Notes: generated by a model not told the origin, from the sequence alone. Positions 13,001-21,328 are shown, counted from the stretch's first letter. The stretch is DNA of 64,000 nt from Neolewinella litorea (GCF_004803465.1 NZ_SRSF01000004.1:62001-126000), one strand, 5' to 3'. Program-made: numbers and translations.

Positions 13001-16000
13001 AGCTGTCGCCCCCCTACGGCAACGCTCCATTGACCGTCACCCTGGACGGTAGCGGGTCTTCGGACAAGGACGGCAAGATCGAGAGTTACTCCTGGGACTG
13101 GGGTAGCGGCAGCGCGCAGGGTCAAAGCCCTCAGGTAACCTTTAACGAAGGCACCTACAGCGTAAGCCTTACCGTAGTCGACAACAAGGGTACTGCGGGA
13201 ATGGACGTCAAGACTCTCCGGGTCCTCAATCCGGACCAGGATACCGACGGTGACGGCATCAACAACGACGAAGACGTTTGCCCCCTGTTCGCTAACCCGA
13301 ACCAGCTGCTGCCGACCTTCTACTCGGACACCGACAACGACGGACTCGGTGACCCCGCCGTCTACGTGGAAAACTGTGAAGCGCCCCCCGGCTACGTTTC
13401 CAACTCCCGGGATAACTGTCCGAACTTCACCTCTACCGACGTCACCGACACCGACGGCGACGGCATCGGCGACCAGTGCGACGATGACGACGACGGCGAC
13501 GGTTTCCCCGATGCGGAAGACTGTAACCCCCTGAACCCACGCGTGGGTAAGTTCAACACCTACTATGCCGACTTCGACGGCGATGGTTTCGGTGATCCGA
13601 ACAACAGTGTAACGGACTGTACCCGCCCCGAAGGCTACGTGCTGGACAACACCGACAACTGCCCCTCCGTGTCCAACGCGGACCAGATGGACAGCGACGG
13701 TGACGGTATCGGAAACACCTGTGATCCATCCGTAGTAGGTAAGAATACCTTTTGGCTGGAAGCGGAGTGCGCGCAGGTCGGTTCCAACTGGGTGCAGGGC
13801 AGCGCTACGGGTGCTTCCCGCGGCAAGTATGTCGTGTTCCCCAATGGCAACTCCTACAATGATCCCCCCGCCGACGTGCCCGCTAACCGCATTCGCTTTA
13901 CGGTGAACGGTGCCCAGCCGGGTAAGTACCACGTATTTGCCCGCATCCGCGCGCAGGACTCGAGCGATGACTCCTTCTGGTTCCGCATCAACAACGGATC
14001 ATGGGTCAAGTGGTCGAACAATATCCAGAGTGGTTCCACCTTCGAATGGAATGAACTGCTCGACAGCCCCTTCACCCTCCCGGACGGTACTTCGACCATC
14101 GATATCGCCTACCGGGAAGACGGCGGCCAACTGGATAAGATCCACCTCAACGTGGACGGAGCGGTACCCACCGGGACCGGTCCGATCGCCTCGAACTGTG
14201 GTGAAGAAGTCAACAACCGCCCCGTGGCCGTTGCCGCCGCTGACCCGACCTCTGGTCTGGGCCCGCTGCAAGTAACGCTTGACGGCACCGGCTCTTCGGA
14301 TTCCGATGGTGTCATCATCAGCTACAAATGGGCCTGGAACGGGGGTGGAACCGCCGTAGGTCCCAATCCCGAGATCGTCCTTAACGACGGCTCCTACAAC
14401 GTAACCCTGACCGTCACCGACGACGATGGTGATACGGCCACCGACGTGGTAGCTATCAACGTGCAGCGTAACAATACCGATACCGACGGAGACGGCATCC
14501 GCGACGTAGAAGACAACTGTCCGACCATCGCGAATCCGGATCAGCGGCAGAATACCTACTACGCTGATTTCGACAACGATGGTTACGGTGATCCCAACAA
14601 TACCATCCTGGCCTGTGCCCCACCCGAAGGGTACGTGGACAACAAGCTGGACAATTGCCCCGATAACACCTCCTCCAGTCTGAAAGACACGGACGGAGAC
14701 GGCATCGGCGACGCCTGTGACCCCGACGACGATAACGACGGGGTAAACGACGGTCAGGATTGCTATCCCCTCGATGCTTCCCGCAGTGTAGGACCTACCT
14801 ACTACGCGGACCGCGACGGCGACGGCTTCGGTGACCCGAATGAATCGATTACCGCCTGCAACCAGCCGGCCGGTTTTGTACTCAACAATACGGACAACTG
14901 CCCCTCGATCTCCAACCCCAGCCAGACGGATGCGGACAACGACGGGATCGGAGACGTCTGTGACCCCTCTGTACCGGGCGTCAATGTCTTCTGGCTGGAA
15001 GCAGAATGCGCCCAGGTTGGAGAACAATGGTCGGTGGTAGACGCTGAAGGTGCCTCAAACGGCAAGTACGTGGTTAGCCGGACGGCTGAATCACGCACCA
15101 CGCCCCAGGATATCCCCGCCAACCGCATTCGCTTCGTCATGGAGCGCGTACGGGCGGGCCGCTACCACATTTTTGCGCGTGTACTGGCGGCCAGTAATGG
15201 TGACGATTCCTTCTGGGTGCGCGTCAACGACGGCAACTGGGTTGAATGGTCCAGCGGCATCATCATCAACGGCCAGTTCAACTGGAACGAGGTGGTCCGC
15301 AGTCCCTTCGAATTCCGCGAAGGCTACAATACCGTGGACGTTGCCGTTCGGGAGAATGGAGCCCAACTGGACAAACTGCACATTGACTACGAAAGTGCCA
15401 TGCCCACCGAAATGGGCGGCGACGCGATCAACTGCGGTACAACTTCCCCGGACAACCGACGTCCGGTAGCCCTGGCTGCCGCTACGCCGACCACCGGTCA
15501 GGCCCCCCTTAATGTGCAACTTGACGGTGGTGGGTCCTCCGATCCCGATGGCTCCATCGTGAGCTACAACTGGACGTGGGAAACCGGATCCGCCACGGGT
15601 GTCAACCCCGCCATCACGCTGACCAGCGCCGGATCGTACAACGTGGTTCTTACGGTCACCGACGACGACGGAGCCAAGGCGACCGATCGGGTCATCATTA
15701 CGGTAGACGAATCCGAGAACGTGCCGCCGGTAGCAGTAGCTCTGGCCGACCCGCAGAGCGGTGAATCTCCCCTTACGGTGAACCTCTCGGGTGGATCCTC
15801 CTCCGATAGCGACGGCAGTATTGTTACCTACAAATGGACCTGGGGGGCGGAAACACTAACGGGTGCTGAAGTATCCCATGTGTTTACCACTGGTACGTAC
15901 TCGGTGACCTTGACGGTAACCGACAATGACGGTGCCACCGCATCGGATGTCGTCAACATCGAGGTATTCGATGCCGGTGTCGACAGCGACGGCGACGGTA

Positions 16001-19000
16001 TCGTGGATAGTGAAGACAACTGCCCCGATACCCCCAACCCCGACCAATCGATATCCACCTTCTACGCAGATACGGACGGAGATGGCTACGGTGATCCCAA
16101 TAATTTCATCCAAGCCTGCGAGCAACCCGCCGGGTTCGTGGCCAACGCCGACGATAATTGTCCGACGGTAAGCTCTCCCGACCTGACGGATACCGATAAC
16201 GACGGTATTGGCGACGCCTGCGACAATGACGATGACGGCGACGGGGTGGTTGACGCTGATGACTGTGATCCGCTCGATCCTGCGATCGGTGCTGCGCAGA
16301 CTTACTACGCGGATACCGACGGCGACGGCTTCGGTGACCCTGCTGACAGCCTGGTGGCCTGTGCAAAACCCGACGGTTATGTACTGAACGGAACCGACAA
16401 CTGTCCGACCATCGCAAACGCGGACCAGAAGGATACGGATGGCGACGGCCTGGGCGATGCCTGTGACGACGTGGTGGTTGGCTACACCTCCTTCACCATG
16501 GAAGCGGAATGCGCCGTGGTAGGTAGTGCCTGGACCCAGGAAGTCGATGCCAACGCTTCCAACGAAGCCTATGTAGTGTACCGCGGTACAAGCGCCTCGA
16601 CGGCTGCGCCCGCTGATGTTCCCCAGAACTACGTTCGTTTCATCCTTCAGGACGCCGAGGCCGGATCGTTCTATCTCTTCGCCCGGGTATTTGCAAAGGA
16701 TGCCGCCAGAGATTCTTACTGGGTTCGGGTGAACGAAGGCAACTGGACGAAATGGAACCAGTTCACGAAGTACGGGCAGTTCGTCTGGAACGCCGTTGCC
16801 GGAAGCCCGGTAACGCTCGTCACCGGTCGGAATACGATCGACTTCGCTTTCCGTGAATCCGAGGCGAAACTCGATAAGATCCACGTGGATGTCGACAATA
16901 CCCTGCCGACCGGTTTAGGTGAGGTCGATAGCGGTTGTGGCGAACCGGAGAACATCTTCCCGATCGCAAGTGGACGGCCGAGCCAGACCAGCGGATACGC
17001 TCCGCTGACCATCACCTTGGACGGAAGCCAATCTTCCGACCAGGATGGCACCATTGTCAGCTACAACTGGCAGTGGAAAAACGGAAGTACGACGGGCCAA
17101 ATGCCTACCGTAACCTTTGAAACCCCGGATGTCTACAACATCGTCCTCACCGTAACCGACAACAAGGGTGCTACGGATAAGGATACCATGTCCGTGACGG
17201 TCCTGGAGCAGCCTAATGAACTGCCGACGGCAGTAGCCCTGGCCACCCCAACGACCGGTGAAGCCCCACTGCGGGTACAACTGGATGGCACGGGTTCGAC
17301 TGATTCTGACGGTACAATCGCCGGCTACAGCTGGAGCTGGAAAGACGGTGGCATGGCCTCCGGTGCCCAGCCCGAGATTGAGCTGACCGAAGCCGGTACC
17401 TATGCGATCGTGCTGACGGTGACCGACAACGACGGTGCCACCGGTACCGATACGGTGACGGTAGTCGTCGATCCGGCCAACGTGGCCCCGACGGCAGTAG
17501 CCATGGCCACCCCAACGACTGGTGAAGCCCCGCTGCGGGTACAACTGGACGGCACGGGTTCGACTGATTCAGATGGTACTATCGCCAGCTACAAATGGAG
17601 CTGGAAAGACGGTGGCACGGCCTCCGGCGCCCAGCCCGAGATTGAGCTGACCGAAGCCGGAACCTACGCGATCGTGCTGACGGTAACTGACAACGACGGT
17701 GCCACCGATACCGATACGGTGACGGTGGTGGTCGATCCGACGGACACCGACCAGGATGGTATTCCGGATTCGGAGGACAATTGTCCTGCCGTGGCCAATG
17801 CCGACCAGGTTCTCCCGACCTTCTACGCCGATCGCGATGGTGACGGTTACGGTGATCCCGCGGAATCCATTCAGGCCTGCGCAGCTCCGGCTGGATACGT
17901 AGACAACAAGCTGGACAACTGCCCGACCATCAGGTCTGCTGACCTGACGGATACCGACGGAGATGGAATCGGCAATGCCTGTGATCCTGACGACGACAAC
18001 GACGGCACCGCCGATAGGTACGACTGCGATCCGCTCGATCCCACCATAGTGTTCCAGAACATCTACTACGCGGATACGGACAACGATGGTATTGGAGATT
18101 CGCGCAACTACACCTTCGGATGCACGCAGCCGGCCGGCTACGTAAGTACCTTCGGAGACAACTGCCCGACCATCTTCAACCCCGACCAACTCGATACCGA
18201 CGGTAACGGAGTAGGCGACGCCTGCCAGGAACCCGAGGTACACGACGGCAACTACTGGTTGGAAGCCGAATGTGCCGCCAATCCGGGCCGGTGGGCCGAA
18301 GGATCCAGCTCTGCTGCTTCGAAACGGAAGTTCATGGCCTACATCGGCTTGAATGATCTCTCCGCGCCGACGGCCGCCGATCCGGGTGCCCAGATCGTAG
18401 CGAAAGTTGATATCGTGGAAGCCGGAAACTTCCACCTCTTCCTGCGGATGCACGCCTGGAGAAGCAGCAGCAACTCCTTCTGGGTGCAGGTCGACAACTC
18501 CCCCTGGATGAACTTCTCCAAGTTCATTGACGGGAACCCGATCGCTACCAGAGGATTCGAGTGGGTCAAGGTGAACAACAATGGTACCGACGTGACTTTC
18601 TACCTGTCCGCAGGTGAGCACACGATCCGGGTTGCCAACCGTGGTGCCTACACTCTGCTCGACAAGTTCCTGGTATCCGCTTTGAAAACCGTACCCTCGG
18701 GTATGGGAGATGAGGCAACCAACTGCCCCACTAATCTTACCGCTCCCGATACCGAAACCGAATCACCTGACGTGCTCTCCGCACTGCTGGACGATGTGGT
18801 TTCGAAAGCTCCGGCAGTGGAACTCTACCCGAATCCGGCGATCGACCGACTGAACTTTGCCCTCCGCAGTGATTACCACGGCCGGGTGAAAGTGATGATC
18901 ACCGATATCCACGGTAGAACCCTGCGCGAATTCGAGTACGAGAAGGAAGCTGCAGTGCTGCAGGACGGCCTCGACGTATCCCAACTGCCGATGGGTACCT

Positions 19001-19062
19001 ACACGCTGCGCGTGCTGGAGAACGATCGTCAGTTGCTACAGAAGTTCGTGAAGCTGCGTTAA
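4066..19062 (+). CDS. Giant secreted multidomain adhesin-like protein with T9SS sorting domain (4,998 aa)
   Basis: Very large secreted surface protein. The frame is open from TTG 4027, but ATG 4066 gives a clean signal peptide (MNNTLRIAFTQ, then a hydrophobic core). Approximate order: lectin-like beta-sandwich (45-325); BACON-like domain (320-416); Big_5-like Ig domain (419-534); glucose/sorbosone-dehydrogenase-like beta-propeller (542-999); choice-of-anchor-D and DUF4114-like domains alternating (1002-1612); BACON-like (1612-1714); malectin-like (1717-1887); Ig-like; a third DUF4114-like domain (2126-2328); cadherin/Ig-like; three PKD-like Ig units. Then come five super-modules of thrombospondin-3 repeats plus a LEAEC carbohydrate-binding-like module, with one to three PKD domains between them (about 2670-4890). 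The protein ends in a type A T9SS sorting domain (ELYPNPAIDRL, then VKVMITD). Adhesion or polysaccharide binding is inferred from the domains. A perfect terminator follows. Confidence 0.9.
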   Translation: MNNTLRIAFTQISLLFSLLAFAGPGNGINLAPAPEAAGCSPISTLECSEIAVNLPFALSFDNNQGGILDRQDRGTGFTMVDPPSVTQFPAVPSLPDVPGLEPGLLNVNNGRLNITSTRGTRYELPPAGSDNNTQVNGLGVGFVAPGSVFDLEVDLTQPDFSSSSTAGDQQGGIWYGLDEDNYVKLALVKVSEQVQNVQLLVERINPAAPDRVIIEQIASSTFRSDANSVRLRLRVDPVFGTVSGYFSINGANEVLVSNAEGSTLALPESFGEGTDHDGDANTPNLTYGGLFTTHRLAPTSEAIVFSFDDFSIEVAPFTPSLILSPATVNLTQYQGEAPQRVEVRLLANDSKNPSITLTDNPSSASWLELPADANKPGTYFFYTKANLPVGDYSTTVTATAANYQSAQMKVTLKVSEASSVPRVLSSIPANGATNVTLTTSIRADDLYVPNQKDGIFGVDNSTITEQTVRLFNVKLNQYVSASVNGTGGGDAIVLSPTFSLESNTTYRFEINGVKDLTGATFEPYAATFTTAADNSGKETALDGVSFVKVGNVVTGETYSSLAIGPDQRLYGLRLSGTVDRWRIEPDGSLSNKETFTTLEDKYGARAAIGMVFSPQATLTEPIIFISHSTGVLNNAPAWDGKISQLSGPNLGTEKLVVTNLPRSRRDHLTNGIVFDPNQNNVMYFNVGSNTAGGAPDKAWGFREETLLSGATLRLDLDLLPPSKWPLNAKTTMDQSAINAANVNSPTLGSGTGTYVENGVTYPDNGTYNPYYVNAPLKLYATGIRNAYDLVWHSNGQLYIPANGTAGGSNTPASVDDTRRPDGTFYDYQDPSGKFPVIPATFGNNTQRDFLFRVDPLAEPLPYFGHANPRRGEFVLNRGPVDVTGYPNSIQPDPNYRGFAYNFDYGISPNGVIEYQSSAVGGKLQGALLVCRYSGGSDIIALVPNGPNGDILTAKVGIPGLTRFQDPLDLVEHRQTGNLYVADYGERTIVLVKPSDNSVAQPSITVTPTSIVTDDVVDGKPGKEILVTFANTGTAALRKPRVTLAGPDKDQFALNLATVPKEVLDAQQSASFLLTFNPTSPGTKTASIVITGENAVVSAEVSLNGLGKKGTGGGNEPSLQQIFDTYGFPIAVGDTDPTTNKIDLPAGKNYNSIIGDETSIQYFQQATDAPIEVEVLGVFGPEANDPIVGFGWYESGITASASELFTVRNNVAGNGQTLNPAVTGVQKFNVGEKVFGFYSRWPFFNNRYLYSEDVLNQFSGAIPHHVRVYEIPGVDNTYIIAFEEHIDGFDYQDLVVLVRNIEPAAVVLAPRITATPPELLFEAMELAQGPQADTAVVTITNSGNATLKITSVTLGGPFGGEIKNNYKFTGPQNVSLEPASKQQYTVIFDPPNNGDNLGYQEAKLTFKTNTESGTFVLGLHGLKKRGSGGGGEPPLQDVVKTLGYNVNVGWTTLNHTTSATLQGQEIAEPLFQAAGPEGVSITAIARYSPAERLPFGWYQIDGNGKINRTEAGVLKNGVPESQMLFPPRESGDQTTTFNPRGAFGLYVYSNSFNRYNYTQDELNQEVPHRARVYPARNRAGTIIPNSYLIGFEDATNGDYQDYLFLITNAQPYVAPDPALAFEPSEVRANAVAGQLSGRYTVELTSNTPIADNAVSLSASQPWIILPTSFTFGELIDVSVDASQLQFGVYEGTVTARANGFESGVLKVIATVTEKQKPGTVKVNFQDDTFDPPAGYVADVGAAYGPRANGLTYGWINPSTKQPQDNTAAARGDERGITSLSSDADKLLRSFNQLDVPGLNNPHDWEIALPNGLYRVQLAAGDQGSTNGKHTLRAEGVVVIDRFIPSSNSTFQVGVDTIRVSDGKLTIDDVGAPEDGNTKIIYVDIIPVDSSSFAPELTVDLVGNQNQAGEYYGSVTVTLSAADRSGGGPLGDIFYTLNGGQAQRYTGPFQVTIPAGTTAQANQLTATVTDGRGNVGTVKRPFTLIQSSGALLRLENMAKIRFRDRGFPADDWYTFNKIERPVNFQGTPTVTRLENTARIHNDGTSPLVINKLTTTDLDHFIIVQPSVPAEGLVIQPGAFVDVVIRFVNEAPPYRRLITEKLVISSNADNALDTEATLVGAWMNTPEGSSELTTQQLFEAFGFETQMGKDANGNYITNPGSYIPTEAQIASGQEGDLILTDFFVQANPSEPVEMMQLAAFHARGANKTILYDANKVKINRMEMDHGPSWFQAVLPWNRDDLPFLTGVFNNQVDVPFSVTINGYSSRGGNSKGEFADKILGVRIYKAIGRDGRVIPNEYIAIQDAIGDGCGAGQGNCDFQDNMIYLINVRPVKQPSASAITNVTLDVLDELNYDLNPFFNKGYPGNRLTYAATLENGQPLPDWVSIDSLSGKVLITPGLEEANQQIRVRVKATDYNLITVSSTFTITVRDTDINCTVNANADGQPKTLDCNTGTVRLRGNVSAGSYQWSGPNGFTSTEQNPLVSVAGTYTLRTNANNCPLTSSVVVSPRPTPATLVIEAPYTSITCSVASIDLTAKSGDTGASYKWYNASNQVLGSAALLQVNQAGTYRVEATSASGCVVTKSIVIKQDLSAPSAGADGSITVCGNAEAFSLYSRLAAFGGNPQAGGTWTFNGVVVSDMFTPQTAKSGEYIYTVGGKNGCGNDFARLQVQITAPQTYYSDIDRDGFGDPNEPLLSCVVPPGYVTNAADNCPTVNSKNLADADGDGIGDGCDPDDDNDGVEDEFDCQPFNARVGRATMYYADFDGDGFGDPNNGFGTCALAPENYVANNLDNCPFNFNPDQTDSDGDGVGDVCDESAAGASVFWLEAECAEVGFKWNRVRNDTVSNGEYVVYKGEKSTTSPPMANAENLVTFRLQGVQAGKYNIFGLFLASDPASDSYWIRINGGEWLRWADNFKYGKWAWNALSQSGFDLPDGDVVIDVAYREPNTLFDKLYVALNGTMPTGLGGEALNCAPALNEAPIAVAKLSPPYGNAPLTVTLDGSGSSDKDGKIESYSWDWGSGSAQGQSPQVTFNEGTYSVSLTVVDNKGTAGMDVKTLRVLNPDQDTDGDGINNDEDVCPLFANPNQLLPTFYSDTDNDGLGDPAVYVENCEAPPGYVSNSRDNCPNFTSTDVTDTDGDGIGDQCDDDDDGDGFPDAEDCNPLNPRVGKFNTYYADFDGDGFGDPNNSVTDCTRPEGYVLDNTDNCPSVSNADQMDSDGDGIGNTCDPSVVGKNTFWLEAECAQVGSNWVQGSATGASRGKYVVFPNGNSYNDPPADVPANRIRFTVNGAQPGKYHVFARIRAQDSSDDSFWFRINNGSWVKWSNNIQSGSTFEWNELLDSPFTLPDGTSTIDIAYREDGGQLDKIHLNVDGAVPTGTGPIASNCGEEVNNRPVAVAAADPTSGLGPLQVTLDGTGSSDSDGVIISYKWAWNGGGTAVGPNPEIVLNDGSYNVTLTVTDDDGDTATDVVAINVQRNNTDTDGDGIRDVEDNCPTIANPDQRQNTYYADFDNDGYGDPNNTILACAPPEGYVDNKLDNCPDNTSSSLKDTDGDGIGDACDPDDDNDGVNDGQDCYPLDASRSVGPTYYADRDGDGFGDPNESITACNQPAGFVLNNTDNCPSISNPSQTDADNDGIGDVCDPSVPGVNVFWLEAECAQVGEQWSVVDAEGASNGKYVVSRTAESRTTPQDIPANRIRFVMERVRAGRYHIFARVLAASNGDDSFWVRVNDGNWVEWSSGIIINGQFNWNEVVRSPFEFREGYNTVDVAVRENGAQLDKLHIDYESAMPTEMGGDAINCGTTSPDNRRPVALAAATPTTGQAPLNVQLDGGGSSDPDGSIVSYNWTWETGSATGVNPAITLTSAGSYNVVLTVTDDDGAKATDRVIITVDESENVPPVAVALADPQSGESPLTVNLSGGSSSDSDGSIVTYKWTWGAETLTGAEVSHVFTTGTYSVTLTVTDNDGATASDVVNIEVFDAGVDSDGDGIVDSEDNCPDTPNPDQSISTFYADTDGDGYGDPNNFIQACEQPAGFVANADDNCPTVSSPDLTDTDNDGIGDACDNDDDGDGVVDADDCDPLDPAIGAAQTYYADTDGDGFGDPADSLVACAKPDGYVLNGTDNCPTIANADQKDTDGDGLGDACDDVVVGYTSFTMEAECAVVGSAWTQEVDANASNEAYVVYRGTSASTAAPADVPQNYVRFILQDAEAGSFYLFARVFAKDAARDSYWVRVNEGNWTKWNQFTKYGQFVWNAVAGSPVTLVTGRNTIDFAFRESEAKLDKIHVDVDNTLPTGLGEVDSGCGEPENIFPIASGRPSQTSGYAPLTITLDGSQSSDQDGTIVSYNWQWKNGSTTGQMPTVTFETPDVYNIVLTVTDNKGATDKDTMSVTVLEQPNELPTAVALATPTTGEAPLRVQLDGTGSTDSDGTIAGYSWSWKDGGMASGAQPEIELTEAGTYAIVLTVTDNDGATGTDTVTVVVDPANVAPTAVAMATPTTGEAPLRVQLDGTGSTDSDGTIASYKWSWKDGGTASGAQPEIELTEAGTYAIVLTVTDNDGATDTDTVTVVVDPTDTDQDGIPDSEDNCPAVANADQVLPTFYADRDGDGYGDPAESIQACAAPAGYVDNKLDNCPTIRSADLTDTDGDGIGNACDPDDDNDGTADRYDCDPLDPTIVFQNIYYADTDNDGIGDSRNYTFGCTQPAGYVSTFGDNCPTIFNPDQLDTDGNGVGDACQEPEVHDGNYWLEAECAANPGRWAEGSSSAASKRKFMAYIGLNDLSAPTAADPGAQIVAKVDIVEAGNFHLFLRMHAWRSSSNSFWVQVDNSPWMNFSKFIDGNPIATRGFEWVKVNNNGTDVTFYLSAGEHTIRVANRGAYTLLDKFLVSALKTVPSGMGDEATNCPTNLTAPDTETESPDVLSALLDDVVSKAPAVELYPNPAIDRLNFALRSDYHGRVKVMITDIHGRTLREFEYEKEAAVLQDGLDVSQLPMGTYTLRVLENDRQLLQKFVKLR
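12073..18725 (+). repeat. Five tandem TSP3 - LEAEC - PKD super-modules inside the giant adhesin
   Basis: Each unit starts with calcium-type thrombospondin-3 repeats (DNCP, DTDGDGIGD, CDPDDDNDG). A module of about 150 residues follows, beginning LEAECA and ending with a DKL/DKI strand and a PTGxG turn. One to three PKD domains link it to the next unit. TSP3 blocks start near 12073, 13240, 14480, 15985 and 17741; LEAEC modules start near 12520, 13753, 14995, 16495 and 18250. The fifth unit has no PKD and leads into the sorting domain. Confidence 0.9.
17224..17751 (+). repeat. Recent 264-bp tandem duplication of one PKD domain
   Basis: Two copies of an 88-codon PKD unit (17224-17487 and 17488-17751) differ at only a few bases, whereas other PKD units in this gene are clearly diverged. 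Confidence 0.9.
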
Positions 19063-19089
19063 GCGCCGCCTTCGAACTACCGGAAAGTA

Positions 19090-19128
19090 AACGGCCCGGA
19101 AGGATCATCCTTCCGGGCCGTTTTTTTT
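19090..19128 (+). terminator. Rho-independent terminator of the giant adhesin gene
   Basis: A perfect 14-bp stem (19091-19104 with 19108-19121) and a 3-base loop are followed by eight T residues, 28 bp after the stop codon. It points toward the convergent recG gene. Confidence 0.93.
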
Positions 19129-19150
19129 GTCCGGTACGCTGGATCCGGCC

Positions 19151-21280
19151 TCAGGAGATCAGGCTCCAGCCCTTGACCGCCTTAAAGTGGCGCTCGAGGT
19201 AGCGGCCCAACAGCCGGTGTTCGGGTTGCTGCAGGTCAGGGTCGGCCTGCAGAATGTCTTTTGCCCGGTCGCGGGCTACCGAAAGGATCCTGCCGTCCTG
19301 CGCCAGATCGGCGATACGCATCTGTAAGACACCGCTCTGCTGCGTACCGTCGATCATGCCGGGGCCACGGAGTTTCAGGTCAGCTTCGGCGATCTTGAAT
19401 CCGTCGGTGGTTTCCACCATCGTCTTGATTCGCTGGCGGCTCTCTTTGCTCAACTTCACGCTTGACAACAGGATGCAGAAGCTTTCCTTGGCCCCCCGGC
19501 CCACCCGTCCCCGCAACTGGTGAAGCTGGCTGAGTCCGAAGCGCTCGGTGTGGACGATCACCATGATGGTGGCATTGGGTACGTTGACGCCCACCTCGAT
19601 CACCGTGGTGGCCATCATGATCTGCGTTTCCCCGTTCTTGAAACGTGCCATTTCAAAGTCTTTGTCCTCGGGCTTCATCTTCCCGTGGACTACGCTGATC
19701 TGGTATTCCGGCCGGGGGAAGCGATGGAGCATTTCGTCGTAGGCGGCTTCGAGGGCGAGGAGGTCGAGCTTTTCGTTCTCTTCGATCAGGGGATAGACTA
19801 CGTACGCTTGCCGGCCCTTGGCGATCTCTTCACGGATGCGGCCGAAAACCCGCTCGCGCCGGTGCTCGGTCACGTGGACGGTCTTGATCGGGGTGCGGCC
19901 GGGCGGCAATTCATCGATAACACTCACGTCCAGATCCCCGTAGGCCGTCATGGCCAGGGTGCGCGGGATGGGCGTCGCCGTCATGACCAGAATATGGGGC
20001 GGGTAGGGCCGGTTCTTCTTCCAGAGTTTCGCCCGCTGCTTGACGCCGAACCGGTGCTGCTCGTCGATAATCGCCAGGCCCAGGTTTTGAAAGACCACGG
20101 GGGGCTCGATCAGTGCGTGGGTGCCCACCAGGATGTGGATCTTGCCTTCCGCCAGGTCGGCGAGCAACTGCTTGCGGGCCTTGCCCTTGATGTTGCCGGA
20201 GAGGAAGGCAACGCGAACGTCCATCCCCCGCAGGTACTCCTCGAGAGATTCGTAATGTTGGTAAGCCAGAATCTCCGTCGGAGCCATCATGCAGGCCTGA
20301 AAGCCATTGTCGAGTGCCATAAGCATCGACATGAGCCCGACCATGGTCTTGCCGGAACCGACGTCGCCCTGCAGGAGGCGGTTCATCTGTATCCCCCGTC
20401 CGAGGTCGTGCCGGATCTCCCGCAGCACCCGTTTTTGGGCGCCCGTCAGTTCGAAGGGAAGAAAGTCGCGGTAGAAGCGGTTGAACCCTTCCCCGATCTG
20501 CTCAAAGGTGTAACCGGCCACGCGCGCCTCCCGGCTGACCTTGAGCTGGAGGAGGCGCATCTGGAGGAGGAACAGTTCCTCAAACTTCAGGCGCCGCCGC
20601 GCGGCGTCCAGTTCGATCTGGTTGGCGGGTAAGTGGATGGCGCGGACCGCCGCGTAATGACTTACCAGGCGCAGTTCCCGGAGTAGGTATTCGGGGAGCA
20701 TGTCTGGCAGGTCGGCCGGAGTAAGCCCGTCCAGCACCTCCCGGATGATCTTGCGCCGCCCGCGCGCGTCGAGCCCGCGCTTGTTGAGCTTTTCGGTACT
20801 CGTGTATACGGGTTCGAAAGTGGCGGCGGCTTCCACGACGGCCTGCTGCGCCGGTTCCATCTCCGGGTGGGTGATGCTGAGCCGGCCGTTGAACTCTTCG
20901 ATCTTGCCGTAGCATACGTATTCCTCGCCCACCTTGTAAGTGCGGTCGAGGTAATGGATACCCCGGAACCACACCAGTTCCAGCGCGGCCCCGCTCTCGT
21001 CGCGCAGTCGCCCGACCAGGCGCTTCTTTCGGTTTTCACCCTTTACCGTGAGGGTGACCAACCGGCCTTTTACCTGCACGGTGCCCTGATCGGGTAGAAT
21101 ATCAATGATGCGGTGAAATTGCGTGCGGTCTACATACCGAAAAGGGTAGCTGTAGAGGAGATCGCCGACGGAAAAAATGGCCAGCTCCTTGGCCAGCAGC
21201 TCCGCCTTCGCCGGTCCGATACCCTTCAGGGCCGCGATACCGCGATCGAGCACACCGGCCTTGCTGACGGGGGAGGACAT
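19151..21280 (-). CDS. recG: ATP-dependent DNA helicase RecG
   Basis: Branch-migrating helicase acting on stalled forks and Holliday junctions, cytoplasmic, 709 residues, close to the usual family length. An N-terminal wedge/OB region (about 60-160, with QVKGRLV and GEEYVCYGK) is followed by the SF2 helicase core. Walker A is GDVGSGKT (305-312), the DEQH box is at 406-409, and the arginine-finger motif region has QLRGRVGRG. ATG 21280 starts a normal RecG N-terminus with the helix-hairpin-helix-like LKGIGPAKAELL. It is the last gene of a minus-strand run after the rlmB-type gene (48 bp gap) and converges on the giant adhesin gene. Nothing unusual. Confidence 0.97.
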   Translation of the reverse strand: MSSPVSKAGVLDRGIAALKGIGPAKAELLAKELAIFSVGDLLYSYPFRYVDRTQFHRIIDILPDQGTVQVKGRLVTLTVKGENRKKRLVGRLRDESGAALELVWFRGIHYLDRTYKVGEEYVCYGKIEEFNGRLSITHPEMEPAQQAVVEAAATFEPVYTSTEKLNKRGLDARGRRKIIREVLDGLTPADLPDMLPEYLLRELRLVSHYAAVRAIHLPANQIELDAARRRLKFEELFLLQMRLLQLKVSREARVAGYTFEQIGEGFNRFYRDFLPFELTGAQKRVLREIRHDLGRGIQMNRLLQGDVGSGKTMVGLMSMLMALDNGFQACMMAPTEILAYQHYESLEEYLRGMDVRVAFLSGNIKGKARKQLLADLAEGKIHILVGTHALIEPPVVFQNLGLAIIDEQHRFGVKQRAKLWKKNRPYPPHILVMTATPIPRTLAMTAYGDLDVSVIDELPPGRTPIKTVHVTEHRRERVFGRIREEIAKGRQAYVVYPLIEENEKLDLLALEAAYDEMLHRFPRPEYQISVVHGKMKPEDKDFEMARFKNGETQIMMATTVIEVGVNVPNATIMVIVHTERFGLSQLHQLRGRVGRGAKESFCILLSSVKLSKESRQRIKTMVETTDGFKIAEADLKLRGPGMIDGTQQSGVLQMRIADLAQDGRILSVARDRAKDILQADPDLQQPEHRLLGRYLERHFKAVKGWSLIS

Positions 21281-21328
21281 CCTATTTTAAAACAATTTGC
21301 GGTAAATATACGCTTCCCGGCGCTACCT

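Noticed and set aside
11728-13932. Long open frame on the minus strand (734 codons) inside the giant adhesin gene, and similar ones at 7369-8892, 14000-15027, 15856-16884 and 61393-62274
   Set aside because: They mirror the repeats of the plus-strand gene, give Val/Gly-rich proteins without domains, and result from the GC-rich, Asp/Thr-rich codon pattern.
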